From contig WQZN01000003.1 of NCBI GenBank assembly GCA_009780695.1, positions 248,001-312,000 on the forward strand: 64,000 nucleotides of DNA, written 5' to 3'. The notes under the pieces are model-generated. The model was not told the origin of the DNA. It ran no database searches and saw nothing but the letters and a program-made list of their open reading frames with translations. The stretch is from Microbacteriaceae bacterium. Its GTDB lineage: Bacteria > Actinomycetota > Actinomycetes > Actinomycetales > Microbacteriaceae. The translations under genes and the position numbers were made by a program. Below, in pieces: positions 11,213 to 20,708 of this stretch (its first letter is position 1; each line of letters begins with the position of its first letter).

Positions 11213-11659
11213 GTGAACACAAGCTCGAAACCCGCCCCTGCTACGGCTGGACGGGCTCGCGGGCCGCTGCGGGTGCTGGCGTCGATCCTGACCGTCGAGG
11301 CGCTCGTCGTCATCATCGCAACCGTCGTCACCGCTGTCGAGCTGGCCGGCCGGGGCGCCAAGGTCGAGAGCGACGGCATCGCGTTCGTGGTCTGCCTCGT
11401 GCTGGCCTGTCTGTGGGTCGTCGCGGCCGCGCTCGGCGCCTGGCTCGTGCAGACATGGGCGCGGGGCCTCATCATCACCTGGCAGCTGATCCAGCTGGCC
11501 GTCGGCGTGGGGGCGCTGCAGGGCCTGCTCGCGGGGCCGCTGCTCGGCGTCGTCCTGCTCGTGCTCGGCCTCGCCGGCATCGGCCTCGTGCTCGCCCCGG
11601 CGGTGTCGCGACGGCTCGGCCGCGAAGGCCTCGACGAGCGCGGCGACAAGGAGGCCTGA
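11213..11659 (+). CDS. Small four-helix membrane protein
   Basis: 148 residues with about four predicted transmembrane helices (VLASILTVEALVVIIATVVT, IAFVVCLVLACLWVVAAALG, LIITWQLIQLAVGVGALQGL, LLGVVLLVLGLAGIGLVLA) between a polar N-terminus and a charged tail. GTG start. No catalytic motif; I do not recognise a function. It ends seven bases from the convergent peroxiredoxin gene with no visible terminator between them. Confidence 0.75.
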   Translation: MNTSSKPAPATAGRARGPLRVLASILTVEALVVIIATVVTAVELAGRGAKVESDGIAFVVCLVLACLWVVAAALGAWLVQTWARGLIITWQLIQLAVGVGALQGLLAGPLLGVVLLVLGLAGIGLVLAPAVSRRLGREGLDERGDKEA

Positions 11660-11665
11660 GCGCCG

Positions 11666-12163
11666 CTACCCGGCGAGCTTGAGCTTCTTCCGCAGCATGC
11701 TCAAGTGGCCCTTCGCCTTGACGTTGTAGAGGGCCTGCTCGAGGCGGCCGTCGGGGCCGACCACGAAGGTCGAGCGCAGCACGCCGACGACCGTCTTGCC
11801 ATAGAGCTGTTTCTCGCCCCACACGCCGTAGGCGCGGTGCACCCCGAGCGACTCGTCCGAGAGCAGGGGGAAGTTCAGGTGCTCGGCGGCGGCGAACTCG
11901 TCGAGCTTGGCGACCGGGTCCTTCGAGATGCCGAGGACGGTGTAGCCGGCATCCCTCAGCTCCGCCAGCCCGTCACGGAAGTCGCACGCCTGCGTCGTGC
12001 ACGCGGGGGTGAGCGCCGCCGGGTAGAAGTACACGATCACCCGGCCGCCCGCGTACGACGAGAGCGAGACGGTCTCGCCCGCCGCATCGGGCAGCGAGAA
12101 CTGCGGGGCGGGGTCGCCGATGGCGAGGCGGCCGGGGACGGCGGAGGGCGCGGCTGGGGTCAC
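11666..12163 (-). CDS. bcp: Thioredoxin-dependent peroxiredoxin (BCP/PrxQ type)
   Basis: 165 residues with the thioredoxin fold of AhpC/TSA family members. TPACTTQACDFRD gives the peroxidatic C55 and the PrxQ-type resolving C60 five residues later. It reduces hydroperoxides with electrons from thioredoxin. GTG start, 10 bases downstream of the LacI-type gene on the same strand, so the two may be co-transcribed. Unusual context for a LacI regulator, and no sugar gene is adjacent. Confidence 0.92.
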   Translation of the reverse strand: MTPAAPSAVPGRLAIGDPAPQFSLPDAAGETVSLSSYAGGRVIVYFYPAALTPACTTQACDFRDGLAELRDAGYTVLGISKDPVAKLDEFAAAEHLNFPLLSDESLGVHRAYGVWGEKQLYGKTVVGVLRSTFVVGPDGRLEQALYNVKAKGHLSMLRKKLKLAG

Positions 12164-12173
12164 GCCTTCGACC

Positions 12174-13181
12174 CTATTGCGCGCGGCGGCTCGACTCGCG
12201 CACGTGCAGCTCGCTCGGGCTGGGCTCGGCGCTGCTGAACTCCCGGCCGTCGAGCAGCTCGAGCAGCATCTGGGCGCTGCGGCGCCCCTGCCGGTCGGGG
12301 AAGCGGTCGAGGGCCGAGATGGTCGGCGAGGCGAACTGGCACAGCATCGAGTCGTCCCAGCTGAGCAGGGCGACCTCGCCCGCGAGCCCCGCCTCGTCGA
12401 GGGCGCGCAGGGCGGCGAGGGCCATCACGTCGTTCGAGCAGACGATCGCCGTCGGGCGCTCTGCGGCGGCGAGCAGCTCCGCCGTGCGTGCGTGCGCGGT
12501 GTCGAAGGTGTAGTCGGCTTCCGCGAAGACGGTGCTCATGCCGCGGGCGGTGCTCTCCCGCTCGATCGCCCATGTGCGGTCGACCTCGTGCGTGAGGTGC
12601 ATCGGCCCGGTGAGGTGCGCGATGCGGCGGTGGCCGAGCTCGGCGAGATGGCCGATCAGCAGCTCGGCGTCACGGTGCTGGTTCTCGATGCGCTCGACAC
12701 CGGACTCGTCGGCGGGCAGCACGCCGTGCAGCACGAACGGCATGCCGAGGCGGGTGAGCTGAGCGGGGCGCGGGTCCTTCGCGGTGCGGTCGAGGACGAT
12801 GACGCCGTCGACGCGGCGCTCGGCCGCCCAGCGCTCGTAGACGGCGGCATCGCGGCCGGGGGCGGTGCCGACCATGCGCAGCAGCAGGCTCTGGCCGGCC
12901 TCGCTGAGCGCCGACTCGACGCCCTCGAGCAGGCGCATGTAGTACGGCTCGGTGCCGAGCAGGGTCGGGTCGCGGCGCAGCACCATGCCGATGGCATCCG
13001 CCCGCTGCCGCGACAGGGCGCGAGCGGACGACGACGGATGCCAGCCGAGCTCGTTCGCGAGCGCGACGACCCGTTCGCGGGTCTGCTCGCTGACACCGGG
13101 CTGGCCGTTGAGGGCGTACGAGACGGATGCCTTCGACACCCCCAGCTGGGCCGCCAGGGTCGCGATCGTCACCCGTTGCAT
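12174..13181 (-). CDS. LacI-family transcriptional regulator
   Basis: 335 residues. The N-terminal HTH (VTIATLAAQLGVSKASVSYALNG, residues 4-26) and hinge helix precede a periplasmic-binding-protein-like effector domain (IGMVLRRD..., VDGVIVLDRTAKDPR, GHRRIAHLTGP, AIVCSNDVMALAALRALDEAG). Effector unknown, probably a sugar. Shine-Dalgarno AAGGAGG lies seven bases before ATG 13181. TAGCCT (13235-13230, minus) is a likely -10, and TGAACCGGTCA just upstream is a candidate auto-operator. Confidence 0.92.
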   Translation of the reverse strand: MQRVTIATLAAQLGVSKASVSYALNGQPGVSEQTRERVVALANELGWHPSSSARALSRQRADAIGMVLRRDPTLLGTEPYYMRLLEGVESALSEAGQSLLLRMVGTAPGRDAAVYERWAAERRVDGVIVLDRTAKDPRPAQLTRLGMPFVLHGVLPADESGVERIENQHRDAELLIGHLAELGHRRIAHLTGPMHLTHEVDRTWAIERESTARGMSTVFAEADYTFDTAHARTAELLAAAERPTAIVCSNDVMALAALRALDEAGLAGEVALLSWDDSMLCQFASPTISALDRFPDRQGRRSAQMLLELLDGREFSSAEPSPSELHVRESSRRAQ

Positions 13182-13243
13182 CTGCTCGCCTCCTTGCGCG
13201 CCTCATGCCCCGCCCATCGGGACATCACAAGGCTACCGACAAC

Positions 13244-13254
13244 TGAACCGGTCA
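13244..13254. promoter_or_regulatory. Candidate LacI auto-operator
   Basis: TGAACCGGTCA, near-palindromic with a central CCGG as in many LacI-family sites. It lies 9 bases upstream of the -10 box TAGCCT and overlaps the last codon of rsgA. Confidence 0.45.
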
Positions 13255-14349
13255 AGCGCCGTCGGGCTGGGAAGCACCCCGTGCGTCGCCCGTCGCGGCG
13301 CCGGGCGCGAGCGTCGCGAGCAGACGCTGCAGCGAGTCGAGGCGCACGGGGCCGGCCGCGCCGAGGCCGCCCGCCGCGATCGCCTCGGCGATGGCGCAGT
13401 CGGGGGCGTCGGGCAGGTGCGTGCAGCCGCGCGGGCAGTCCGCGGCGAGCCGGTCGAGGTCGGGGAAGCCGCGCAGGATGTTCGCCGGGTCGACGTGGCC
13501 GAGACCGAAGGAGCGCACACCGGGGGTGTCGATGACCCAGCCGCGCCCGGCATCCGTCTCGACTCTGAGCGACACCGTCGAGCTCGACGTGTGCCGCCCG
13601 CGGCCCGTCACCACGTTGACGTGGCCGGTCGCGCGGTTCGCGTCGGGGACGAGCGCGTTGACGAGCGTCGACTTGCCGACGCCCGAGTGGCCGACAGCGA
13701 CGGTCGTGTGGCCGACGAGCGCGGCCGCGAGCTCGGCGGTTGGCATCGCGTCCGGCGCGCTCGTGAAGACCCGCAGGTGGTCGAGCTCGCCGAAGTTGGC
13801 GAGGAACGGCGCCGGGTCGGCGAGGTCGGTCTTCGTGATGACGATCATCGGCTGGATGCCGGCGTCGTAGGCCGCCACGAGATAGCGGTCGACGAGCCGC
13901 ACGCGCGGCTCGGGGTTCGCCGCGGCGATCACGATGAGCATCTGATCGGCGTTCGCGACGATGATGCGCTCGACGGCGTCGGTGTCGTCGGCCGAGCGGC
14001 GCAGCAGCGTCGCGCGGTCGTTGATGCGCACGATGCGGGCGAGGGTGCCGTCGTCGCCCGAGGTGTCGCCGACGAGGTCGACGCGGTCGCCCGTCACGAT
14101 CGCGCGCTTGCGCAGCTCGCGGGCGCGGGATGCCGAGACGTGGTGCTCGGTCGGCTCGTCCTCGTCGAGCAGCACGGTGTAGCGTCCGCGGTCCACCGCG
14201 AGCACCCGACCGGTCACGGCGTCGTCGTGCTCGGGCCGCTGCTTCGTGCGCGGGCGGTTCGCCTTCGGGTTGGGGCGGACACGCACCGACGACTCGTCGT
14301 ACTCGCCGTACGGCTCGTCCTCGTCCTGGGCGTCCGACCACCAGCTCAA
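13252..14349 (-). CDS. rsgA: Ribosome small-subunit-dependent GTPase A
   Basis: 365 residues. An N-terminal OB-fold ([15 protein letters not shown]) is followed by a circularly permuted GTPase domain: G4 TKTDL, then G1 [10 protein letters not shown] (about 220-229), then G3 [10 protein letters not shown], and a zinc finger with CPRGCTH and DC about residues 304-317. It helps mature the 30S subunit. I chose TTG 14349: it overlaps the aroA stop as TTGA, giving translational coupling, and the protein then begins with the family-typical SWW. The longer frame to 14394 lies wholly inside aroA. Confidence 0.93.
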   Translation of the reverse strand: MSWWSDAQDEDEPYGEYDESSVRVRPNPKANRPRTKQRPEHDDAVTGRVLAVDRGRYTVLLDEDEPTEHHVSASRARELRKRAIVTGDRVDLVGDTSGDDGTLARIVRINDRATLLRRSADDTDAVERIIVANADQMLIVIAAANPEPRVRLVDRYLVAAYDAGIQPMIVITKTDLADPAPFLANFGELDHLRVFTSAPDAMPTAELAAALVGHTTVAVGHSGVGKSTLVNALVPDANRATGHVNVVTGRGRHTSSSTVSLRVETDAGRGWVIDTPGVRSFGLGHVDPANILRGFPDLDRLAADCPRGCTHLPDAPDCAIAEAIAAGGLGAAGPVRLDSLQRLLATLAPGAATGDARGASQPDGA

Positions 14350-15722
14350 GGAAGCAGCGTCCTCTGGGCGGGCGCCTGCAGCATCCGGTGCCACAGCTCG
14401 GGGAACTGGGGGAGCGTCTTCGCCGTCGCGCCGATGTCGTGGATCTCGACGCCGGGGACCCGCAGGCCGACGAGCGCGCCCGCGGTCGACATGCGGTGGT
14501 CGTGGTACGACTTCCAGACGCCGCCGTGCAGCTCGGCGGGCTCGATGCGCAGGGCGTCCTCGCTCTCGATCACGCGGCCGCCGAGGCCGTTGATCTCGGC
14601 GGCGAGAGCGGCGAGGCGGTCGGTCTCGTGGTGGCGGATGTGGCCGATGCCGGTCAGCTCGCTCGGGCTGTCGGCGAGGGCAGCGAGGGCCGCGAGCGCC
14701 GGGACGAGCTCGCCTCCGGTCGTCAGGTCGAGGCTCACGCCGTGGATCGCGCCGGTGCCGCGCACCGTGAGGCGGTCACCGTCGAGCGAGACCTCGGCGC
14801 CGAACTGCGGCAGGTACTTCACCAGGTCGGCGCCGACCTGGGTCGTCTCGGCGGGCCAGTTGCCGATCGTGACGCGACCGCCGGTGGCGACGGCGGCGGC
14901 GAGGAACGGCGCGGCGTTCGACAGATCGGGCTCGATCGCGAGGTCGCGGGCGCGGATCGTCTGCGGCTTCACGACCCAGGTGCCGACCTCGGGGGTCTCG
15001 ACGACCACGCCGCGCGAGCGCAGCGCGTCGATCGTCATCTCGATGTGCGGCAGGCTCGGCAGGCGCTCGCCCTCGTGGTGCAGCACGAGGCCGTTCTCGA
15101 AGCGCGCGGCGGAGAGCAGCAGGCCCGAGACGAACTGGCTCGAGGCCGAGGCGTCGATCGTGATCTCGCCGCCGGGCACGCGACCGGTGCCGTGGATCGT
15201 GAAGGGCGGCGTTCCGCGGCCCTCGTCGGCGATGTCGACGCCGAGGGCGCGCAGGGCGTGCAGCAGCTCGGTCATCGGGCGGTTGCGCGCCGACTCGTGC
15301 ACGTCGATCGTGACCGGGCCGAGCGAGAGCGCGGCGACCGGCGGGAAGAAGCGCATGACCGTGCCGGCCTGGCCCGCGTCGACCGTGGTCGAGCCCGTGA
15401 GCTCGGCGGTCGGAGTGATGCGCAGGTCGGCGCCGAAGGGGCCCGGCTCGGGCATCCGCTCGATGCCCACGCCCAGCGCGGTCAGCGCCTCGACCATGCG
15501 GTCGCTGTCCTGCGAGTGCAGCGGGGCGGTCAGCAGCGACGGGGCGTCGGCCAGGGCGGCGAGGACGAGCTCGCGGTTCGTCTGCGACTTCGAGCCCGGC
15601 AGGGCGACGTCGGCGTCGATCGGGGCGGATGCTACCGGGGCGGGCCACAACTCGCTCGTCTCCGTCGGCCGGCTGTCGCCGTACGGGTTGAACTCGGGGC
15701 CGGAATACGCGCGTGACTGCAT
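14346..15722 (-). CDS. aroA: 3-phosphoshikimate 1-carboxyvinyltransferase (EPSP synthase)
   Basis: 458 residues, sixth step of the shikimate pathway. [11 protein letters not shown] (41-51) is the phosphate-binding signature, and [18 protein letters not shown] and [15 protein letters not shown] are conserved EPSP synthase blocks. The N-terminus is ~25 residues longer than in E. coli, as common in Actinobacteria. TATCCT seven bases before ATG 15722 suggests a leaderless transcript. Divergent from sigR; rsgA follows by overlapping stop/start. Confidence 0.96.
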   Translation of the reverse strand: MQSRAYSGPEFNPYGDSRPTETSELWPAPVASAPIDADVALPGSKSQTNRELVLAALADAPSLLTAPLHSQDSDRMVEALTALGVGIERMPEPGPFGADLRITPTAELTGSTTVDAGQAGTVMRFFPPVAALSLGPVTIDVHESARNRPMTELLHALRALGVDIADEGRGTPPFTIHGTGRVPGGEITIDASASSQFVSGLLLSAARFENGLVLHHEGERLPSLPHIEMTIDALRSRGVVVETPEVGTWVVKPQTIRARDLAIEPDLSNAAPFLAAAVATGGRVTIGNWPAETTQVGADLVKYLPQFGAEVSLDGDRLTVRGTGAIHGVSLDLTTGGELVPALAALAALADSPSELTGIGHIRHHETDRLAALAAEINGLGGRVIESEDALRIEPAELHGGVWKSYHDHRMSTAGALVGLRVPGVEIHDIGATAKTLPQFPELWHRMLQAPAQRTLLP

Positions 15723-15729
15723 CGGTTTC

Positions 15730-15735
15730 AGGATA
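15730..15735 (-). promoter_or_regulatory. -10 box of aroA
   Basis: TATCCT on the minus strand, seven bases before the ATG at 15722. Confidence 0.6.
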
Positions 15736-15840
15736 TCGAGGATTCATTCTCGGCCCGGAATGCGATCGAAAGGATGCCTGTGCGCGCTGCGCTGCTGGAA
15801 CGCCCGCTCGACGGCTCAGGAACCCCCTCGTCACCGGTCA

Positions 15841-15846
15841 TAGACT
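15841..15846 (+). promoter_or_regulatory. -10 box of sigR
   Basis: TAGACT eight bases before ATG 15855, no ribosome-binding site. A second, weaker SigR-like element (GGAAT at 15757-15761, 18 bases, GTG) lies upstream. Confidence 0.55.
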
Positions 15847-15854
15847 TGGCCGCG

Positions 15855-16478
15855 ATGAGCGACGACCTCGAGATTCCGAGCGACGCTGCCGACCTGGAAG
15901 AGATGCGGCCGCCGCTGCCCTTCGAGGAGCAGGCGCTGCCCTTCATGGACCAGCTGTACGCGGCGGCGCTGCGCATGACGCGCAACCCCGCCGACGCCCA
16001 GGACCTCGTGCAGGAGACCTTCGTCAAGGCCTTCGCCGCGTGGGCGCAGTTCAAGCAGGGCACGAACCTCAAGGCGTGGCTGTACCGCATCCTCACCAAC
16101 ACGTTCATCAACAGCTACCGCAAGAAGCAGCGCGAGCCGTACCAGAGCCCCATCGAGGACCTCGAGGACTGGCAGCTGGGCGGCGCCGAGTCGACCACCG
16201 CCCGCGCGACGCGCTCGGCCGAGGCCGAGGCCATCGACCACCTGCCCGACTCGGCCGTCAAGAACGCGCTGCAGGCCATTCCGGAGGACTTCCGCATGGC
16301 CGTGTACTTCGCCGATGTCGAGGGCTTCTCCTACCAGGAGATCGCCGACATCATGAAGACCCCGATCGGGACCGTGATGAGCCGTCTGCACCGTGGCAGG
16401 CGCATGCTTCGCGACCTGCTCGCCGACTACGCAAGCGACCGAGGGATCGCGACCTCACCCGCCAGGAGCACGAAATGA
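15855..16478 (+). CDS. sigR: ECF sigma factor SigR/SigH (thiol-oxidative stress)
   Basis: 207 residues. Region 2 ([33 protein letters not shown]... [14 protein letters not shown]) and region 4 ([44 protein letters not shown]) are complete, as in group IV sigma factors. Together with the overlapping RsrA-type anti-sigma gene this marks the mycothiol/thioredoxin disulfide-stress regulon. ATG 15855 is chosen over 15774 because the -10 box at 15841-15846 gives a leaderless start there. Stop and next start overlap as ATGA. Confidence 0.94.
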   Translation: MSDDLEIPSDAADLEEMRPPLPFEEQALPFMDQLYAAALRMTRNPADAQDLVQETFVKAFAAWAQFKQGTNLKAWLYRILTNTFINSYRKKQREPYQSPIEDLEDWQLGGAESTTARATRSAEAEAIDHLPDSAVKNALQAIPEDFRMAVYFADVEGFSYQEIADIMKTPIGTVMSRLHRGRRMLRDLLADYASDRGIATSPARSTK

Positions 16479-16717
16479 CCGATTGCGGCTGCGACAAGGC
16501 CAAGAAGGACCTTGAGGAATACCTGCACCACGAGCTGCTCGCCGACGAGGCCGCGGACATCCGCGAGCACCTCGAGACCTGCGCCAGCTGCGCGGGCGAG
16601 CACAAGGTCGGCGTCGTCCTGATCGAGGCCGTGCAGCGCGCCTGCCGCGAGACCGCGCCCGAGGAGCTGCGCGTGCAGGTGCTCGCACGCATCCGCGAGA
16701 TCCAGCTGCACGCCTAG
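16475..16717 (+). CDS. rsrA: Mycothiol-system zinc anti-sigma factor RsrA
   Basis: 80 residues. The zinc-binding anti-sigma motif H-x3-C-x2-C is H32, C36, C39; C4 and C6 near the N-terminus may supply the fourth ligand. Oxidation of the thiols releases zinc and frees SigR. Start codon overlaps the sigR stop by four bases, ensuring coupled synthesis. Length is typical for the family. A large palindrome follows at 16777-16844. Confidence 0.93.
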   Translation: MTDCGCDKAKKDLEEYLHHELLADEAADIREHLETCASCAGEHKVGVVLIEAVQRACRETAPEELRVQVLARIREIQLHA

Positions 16718-16776
16718 GCTGCACGCGGCCGCACGGCGCCCGCACCGTGCAGGCGACGCCGTAGTCCGCTCCGCGA

Positions 16777-16844
16777 TTCCGGGAGCCGGATCCGCGTTCC
16801 GGGAACCGGATCCGGTTCCCCGAACGCGGATCCGGCTCCCGGAA
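16777..16844. repeat. 60-bp palindromic element, copy A
   Basis: Core 16781-16840 of exactly 60 bases, made of GGGAGCCGGATCCGCG, a central CCGGATCCGG palindrome and the matching arm. Pairing extends four bases further on each side (TTCC/GGAA), with one inner mismatch. It lies between convergent rsrA and kgd and could act as a bidirectional terminator. Other copies are at 47722, 50209 and 61443. Confidence 0.85.
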
Positions 16845-16867
16845 CGGCGAGCACGGCGAGCGGTGGG

Positions 16868-19800
16868 TTAGAACCGCAGCGCCTCCGCGAGCAGGGTCGC
16901 CTGCTCGATCGCGTGGCGCTTGGCCGTGCCGACGGCGGGCGAGGCGGATGCCGGGCGCGAGACGATGCGGAAGTCGGTCTTCCCGAGCCGGCGGGCGGCG
17001 TCGGCGATGAACGGCGCGGCGCCCTGGTTCTCGGGCTCGTCCTGCGTCCAGACGAGCTCGGCGCTCGGGTACTGGCCGAGCACCGCCAGCAGCTCGGCCT
17101 CGGGCAGCGGGTAGAACTGCTCGAGCCGCACGACCGCGATGCGGGGGTCTGGCGCCTTCGCGAGCTCGGCCTTGATGTCGTAGTAGATCTTGCCGGCGCA
17201 CACGAGGACGCGCGTGACGGCTGCCTTGTCCGTGGCATCCGCGTCGTCCAGCACGGGCTGGAAGCGGCCCGCGGTGAACTCGGGCACGTCGCTCGTGGCG
17301 CCGCGCAGACGCAGCATCGCCTTCGGAGTGAAGACCACGAGCGGCTTGCGCGGGCGGGCATAGGCCTGGCGACGCAGCAGGTGGAAGTACGACGCCGGCG
17401 TCGACGGCCGTGCAATGGTCATGTTGTTCTGCGCCGCGAGCTGCAGGTAGCGCTCGATGCGGGCCGAGGAGTGGTCGGGGCCCTGGCCCTCGTAGCCGTG
17501 CGGCAGCAGCAGCACGACGGAGGAGCGCTGGCTCCACTTCTGCTCGGAGGCCGCGATGTACTCGTCGATCACGGTCTGGGCGCCGTTGGCGAAGTCGCCG
17601 TACTGCGCCTCCCACGCGACGAGCGCCTCGGGGCGCTCGACCGAGTAGCCGTACTCGAAGCCCATCGCCGCGTACTCCGACAGCAGCGAGTCGTAGATGA
17701 AGAACCGGCCCTGGTTCTCGGCGAGGTTCGACAGCGGCACCCACTCCTGGCCGTTCGCCTGGTCGTGGAACACCGCGTGGCGCTGCGCGAAGGTGCCGCG
17801 GCGCGAGTCCTGGCCGACGAGGCGCACCGGGGTGCCCTCGAGCACGAGCGAGCCGAAGGCGAGCAGCTCGGCGAAGCCCCAGTCGATGCCGCCCTCGCGG
17901 CTCATCTCGATGCGCTTCTTGAGCAGCGAGGTGAGCTTCTTGTGCACGGTGAAGCCCTCGGGAACGTTGTCGAACGCGTCGCCGACGGCGTGCACGACCG
18001 ACTCGGCGATGCCCGTCGACTCGAGCTCGCCGCTCGGGTCGCCGACGCCCTGCAGCTGCTGCGGGACGACCGGGACGGGGGAGGTCTGCGCCTCGTGCGT
18101 CTCGGCGAAGGCGCGCTCGAGCCGGGACTGGAAGTCGCGGTGGGCGGCCTCGTACTCCTCTTCCGTGATGTCGCCGCGGCCGACCAGGGCCTCGGTGTAG
18201 AGCTTGCGCGTCGAGCGCTTCGCCTCGATGAGGCCGTACATGAGCGGCTGGGTCATCGACGGGTCGTCGCCCTCGTTGTGACCGCGGCGGCGGTAGCAGA
18301 TCAAGTCGATGAAGACGTCGCGCTGGAATTCCTGGCGGTAGTCGAAGGCCAGCTTCGCGACGCGGACGACGGCCTCGGGGTCGTCGCCGTTGACGTGGAA
18401 GATCGGCGCCTGGATCGTCTTCGCGACATCCGTCGAGTACACGGACGTGCGCGACTCGGTGGGCGGCGTCGTGAAGCCGACCTGGTTGTTGATGTTGACG
18501 TGGATCGTGCCGCCCGTGCGGTATGCCCGCAGCTGCGACATCTGCAGCACCTCGACGTTGATGCCCTGGCCCGCGAGCGCGGCGTCGCCGTGCACGAGCA
18601 CCGGCAGGGTCGAGAAGGTGCCGATCGGGCGGCGGTCCTGCTTGGCGCGCACGATGCCCTCGAGCACGCCGTTGACGACCTCGAGGTGCGAGGGGTTCGC
18701 GGCGACGTAGATCGGCACCTCTTTGCCGTCCGGTGAGATGAAGGTGCCCTCGGTGCCGAGGTGGTACTTCACATCGCCCGTGCCGGCGAGCTCGAACTCG
18801 CCCTCGAACTCGCGGAAGATCTGGCCGTAGGTCTTGCCGGCGACGTTCGTGAGCACGTTGAGGCGGCCGCGGTGGGCCATACCGAGCGCGACGCCGTCGA
18901 GCTCGGCATCCGCCGCGCCCTGCAGGATCGCGTCGATGAGCGGGATCGTCGACTCGCCGCCCTCGAGGCTGAAGCGCTTCTGGCCGACGTACTTGGTCTG
19001 CAGGAACGTCTCGAAGGCCTCGGCCTCGTTGAGCTTCGTCAGGATGTGCAGCTGCTCGTCGTGGCCCGGCTTGACGTAGGGCTTCTCGAGCTTCTCCTGG
19101 AACCAGCGGCGCTGGGCCGGGTCCTGGATGTGCATGTACTCGACGCCCACCGTGCGGCAGTACGAGTCGCGCAGAACGCCGAGGATGTCGCGCAGCTTCA
19201 TCGTGCCGACGTTGCCCGCGAAGCCGCCCGCGACGAACTCGCGGTCGAGGTCCCAGAAGGTGAGGCCGTGGGTCTTGATCTCGAGGTCGGGGTGCGTGCG
19301 CTGCTGGTACTCGAGCGGGTCGATGTCGGCCATGAGGTGGCCGCGCACGCGGTACGAGTTGATGAGCTCGTGCACGCGCGCCGTCTTGTTCACCTGGTGC
19401 GCGAGGTCGACCGAGATGTCCTGCGCCCAGAGGATCGGCTCGTAGGGGATGCGCAGCGCCGAGAAGATCTCCTGGTAGAAGTCCTGCTCGCCGAGCAGCA
19501 GCCCGTGCACGATCCTGAGGAACTCGCCCGAGCCGGCGCCCTGGATCACGCGGTGGTCGTAGGTCGACGTGAGCGTGATCGTCTTCGAGATGCCGAGGTT
19601 GTTGAGCGTCTCGGTGCTCGCGCCCTGGAACTCGGCCGGGTACTCGAGGGCGCCCGCGCCGATGATGCAGCCCTGGCCCTTCATCAGGCGCGGCACCGAG
19701 TGCACCGTGCCGATGCCGCCCGGATTGGTGAGGCTGACGGATGCCCCGGCGAAGTCATCCGCGGTCAGCTTGTTGCCGCGCGCCCGCTTCACGAGGTCTT

Positions 19801-20551
19801 CGTATGCGGCCAGGTAGTCGGTGAAGCCGAGCGTCTCCGCGCGCTTGATCGCGGGCACCATGAGCGAGCGCGAGCCGTCGGGCTTGGGCAGGTCGATCGC
19901 GATGCCGAGGCCGATGTGCGCGGGCTTCACGACCGAGGGTTTGCCGTCGCGCTCGTCGTAGAAGACGTTCTGGCTCGGGAACTGCTTCAGGGCCTTGATG
20001 AGCGCCCAGCCGATCAGGTGGGTGAAGCTCACCTTGCCGCCCCGCGTGCGCGACATGTGGTTGTTGATGACGATGCGGTTGTCGATCATCAGCTTCGCCG
20101 GGATCGTGCGGACGCTCGTCGCGGTCGGGACGGTGAGAGACACGTCCATGTTCGACGCGAGGGTCTTCGCCATGCCGCGCAGGGGCGTGACCTCGTCGGC
20201 CTCGGCGGGGGTGTCGTTCTTGGGGGCGGCGGCCGGGACATCCGCCGGCACCGGGGTAGGCTTCGGCGCGACCGAGGTCGTGCGCGCGACGGGCGGCTGG
20301 GCGGGCGGGATCGCGATCGGCGCGGTCACCGGGGCGGGCTCGCCTGCGGCCTGCACCTGTGTCGTCGCGGGCTGCGCGGGGGCGTTCGCGGCAGCGCCCG
20401 CCTTGTCGAGATTCGCCTTCTGCTCGAGGATCGGCCACCAGGACTGATCGACCGAGTTCTTGTCGACGATGTACTGCTCGTACAGTTCCTCGACGAGCCA
20501 GTCGTTCTGGCCGAACTGGCCCTCTTCCGAGCCCGTCAACTGGCTAGCCAC
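16868..20551 (-). CDS. kgd: Multifunctional 2-oxoglutarate decarboxylase/dehydrogenase (Kgd, SucA with E2 domain)
   Basis: 1227 residues. An N-terminal E1 tail (NDWLVEELYEQYIVDKNSVDQSWW) and Pro/Ala linker lead to an E2-type succinyltransferase catalytic domain (TSTYDHRVIQGAGSGEFL), then the full thiamine-diphosphate E1o part (GMAHRGRLNVLTNVAGK, FCYRRRGHNEGDDP-like text, LLPHGYEGQGPDHSSARIER). This fusion is characteristic of Actinobacteria and is controlled by GarA/OdhI-type proteins elsewhere. GTG 20551 places the first conserved residues (ASQLTG) at the N-terminus. TAGGCT (20646-20641, minus) is a possible -10. Central to the TCA cycle. Confidence 0.96.
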   Translation of the reverse strand: MASQLTGSEEGQFGQNDWLVEELYEQYIVDKNSVDQSWWPILEQKANLDKAGAAANAPAQPATTQVQAAGEPAPVTAPIAIPPAQPPVARTTSVAPKPTPVPADVPAAAPKNDTPAEADEVTPLRGMAKTLASNMDVSLTVPTATSVRTIPAKLMIDNRIVINNHMSRTRGGKVSFTHLIGWALIKALKQFPSQNVFYDERDGKPSVVKPAHIGLGIAIDLPKPDGSRSLMVPAIKRAETLGFTDYLAAYEDLVKRARGNKLTADDFAGASVSLTNPGGIGTVHSVPRLMKGQGCIIGAGALEYPAEFQGASTETLNNLGISKTITLTSTYDHRVIQGAGSGEFLRIVHGLLLGEQDFYQEIFSALRIPYEPILWAQDISVDLAHQVNKTARVHELINSYRVRGHLMADIDPLEYQQRTHPDLEIKTHGLTFWDLDREFVAGGFAGNVGTMKLRDILGVLRDSYCRTVGVEYMHIQDPAQRRWFQEKLEKPYVKPGHDEQLHILTKLNEAEAFETFLQTKYVGQKRFSLEGGESTIPLIDAILQGAADAELDGVALGMAHRGRLNVLTNVAGKTYGQIFREFEGEFELAGTGDVKYHLGTEGTFISPDGKEVPIYVAANPSHLEVVNGVLEGIVRAKQDRRPIGTFSTLPVLVHGDAALAGQGINVEVLQMSQLRAYRTGGTIHVNINNQVGFTTPPTESRTSVYSTDVAKTIQAPIFHVNGDDPEAVVRVAKLAFDYRQEFQRDVFIDLICYRRRGHNEGDDPSMTQPLMYGLIEAKRSTRKLYTEALVGRGDITEEEYEAAHRDFQSRLERAFAETHEAQTSPVPVVPQQLQGVGDPSGELESTGIAESVVHAVGDAFDNVPEGFTVHKKLTSLLKKRIEMSREGGIDWGFAELLAFGSLVLEGTPVRLVGQDSRRGTFAQRHAVFHDQANGQEWVPLSNLAENQGRFFIYDSLLSEYAAMGFEYGYSVERPEALVAWEAQYGDFANGAQTVIDEYIAASEQKWSQRSSVVLLLPHGYEGQGPDHSSARIERYLQLAAQNNMTIARPSTPASYFHLLRRQAYARPRKPLVVFTPKAMLRLRGATSDVPEFTAGRFQPVLDDADATDKAAVTRVLVCAGKIYYDIKAELAKAPDPRIAVVRLEQFYPLPEAELLAVLGQYPSAELVWTQDEPENQGAAPFIADAARRLGKTDFRIVSRPASASPAVGTAKRHAIEQATLLAEALRF

Positions 20552-20695
20552 AGCCGATCGCCCACCTTCTCCATTGACGTCAGGTCGTACATGTTGCGGG
20601 CATCCTGCGGCTTGCGGGCCGCAGCGCCCAACGAGCATCAAGCCTAGTCCCGCGAGGACACCCCCGAGTTCGATCGCAACGCCGCTCAGCGGGCA

Positions 20696-20701
20696 TACCG
20701 T
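20696..20701 (+). promoter_or_regulatory. -10 box of guaB1
   Basis: TACCGT seven bases before ATG 20709; leaderless type. Confidence 0.6.
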
Positions 20702-20708
20702 GGGCGCT

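Noticed and set aside
16913-20647. Two long open frames (607 and 628 residues) antisense to kgd
   Set aside because: Shadows of kgd in a GC-rich gene; no start-region signals and no recognisable domain.
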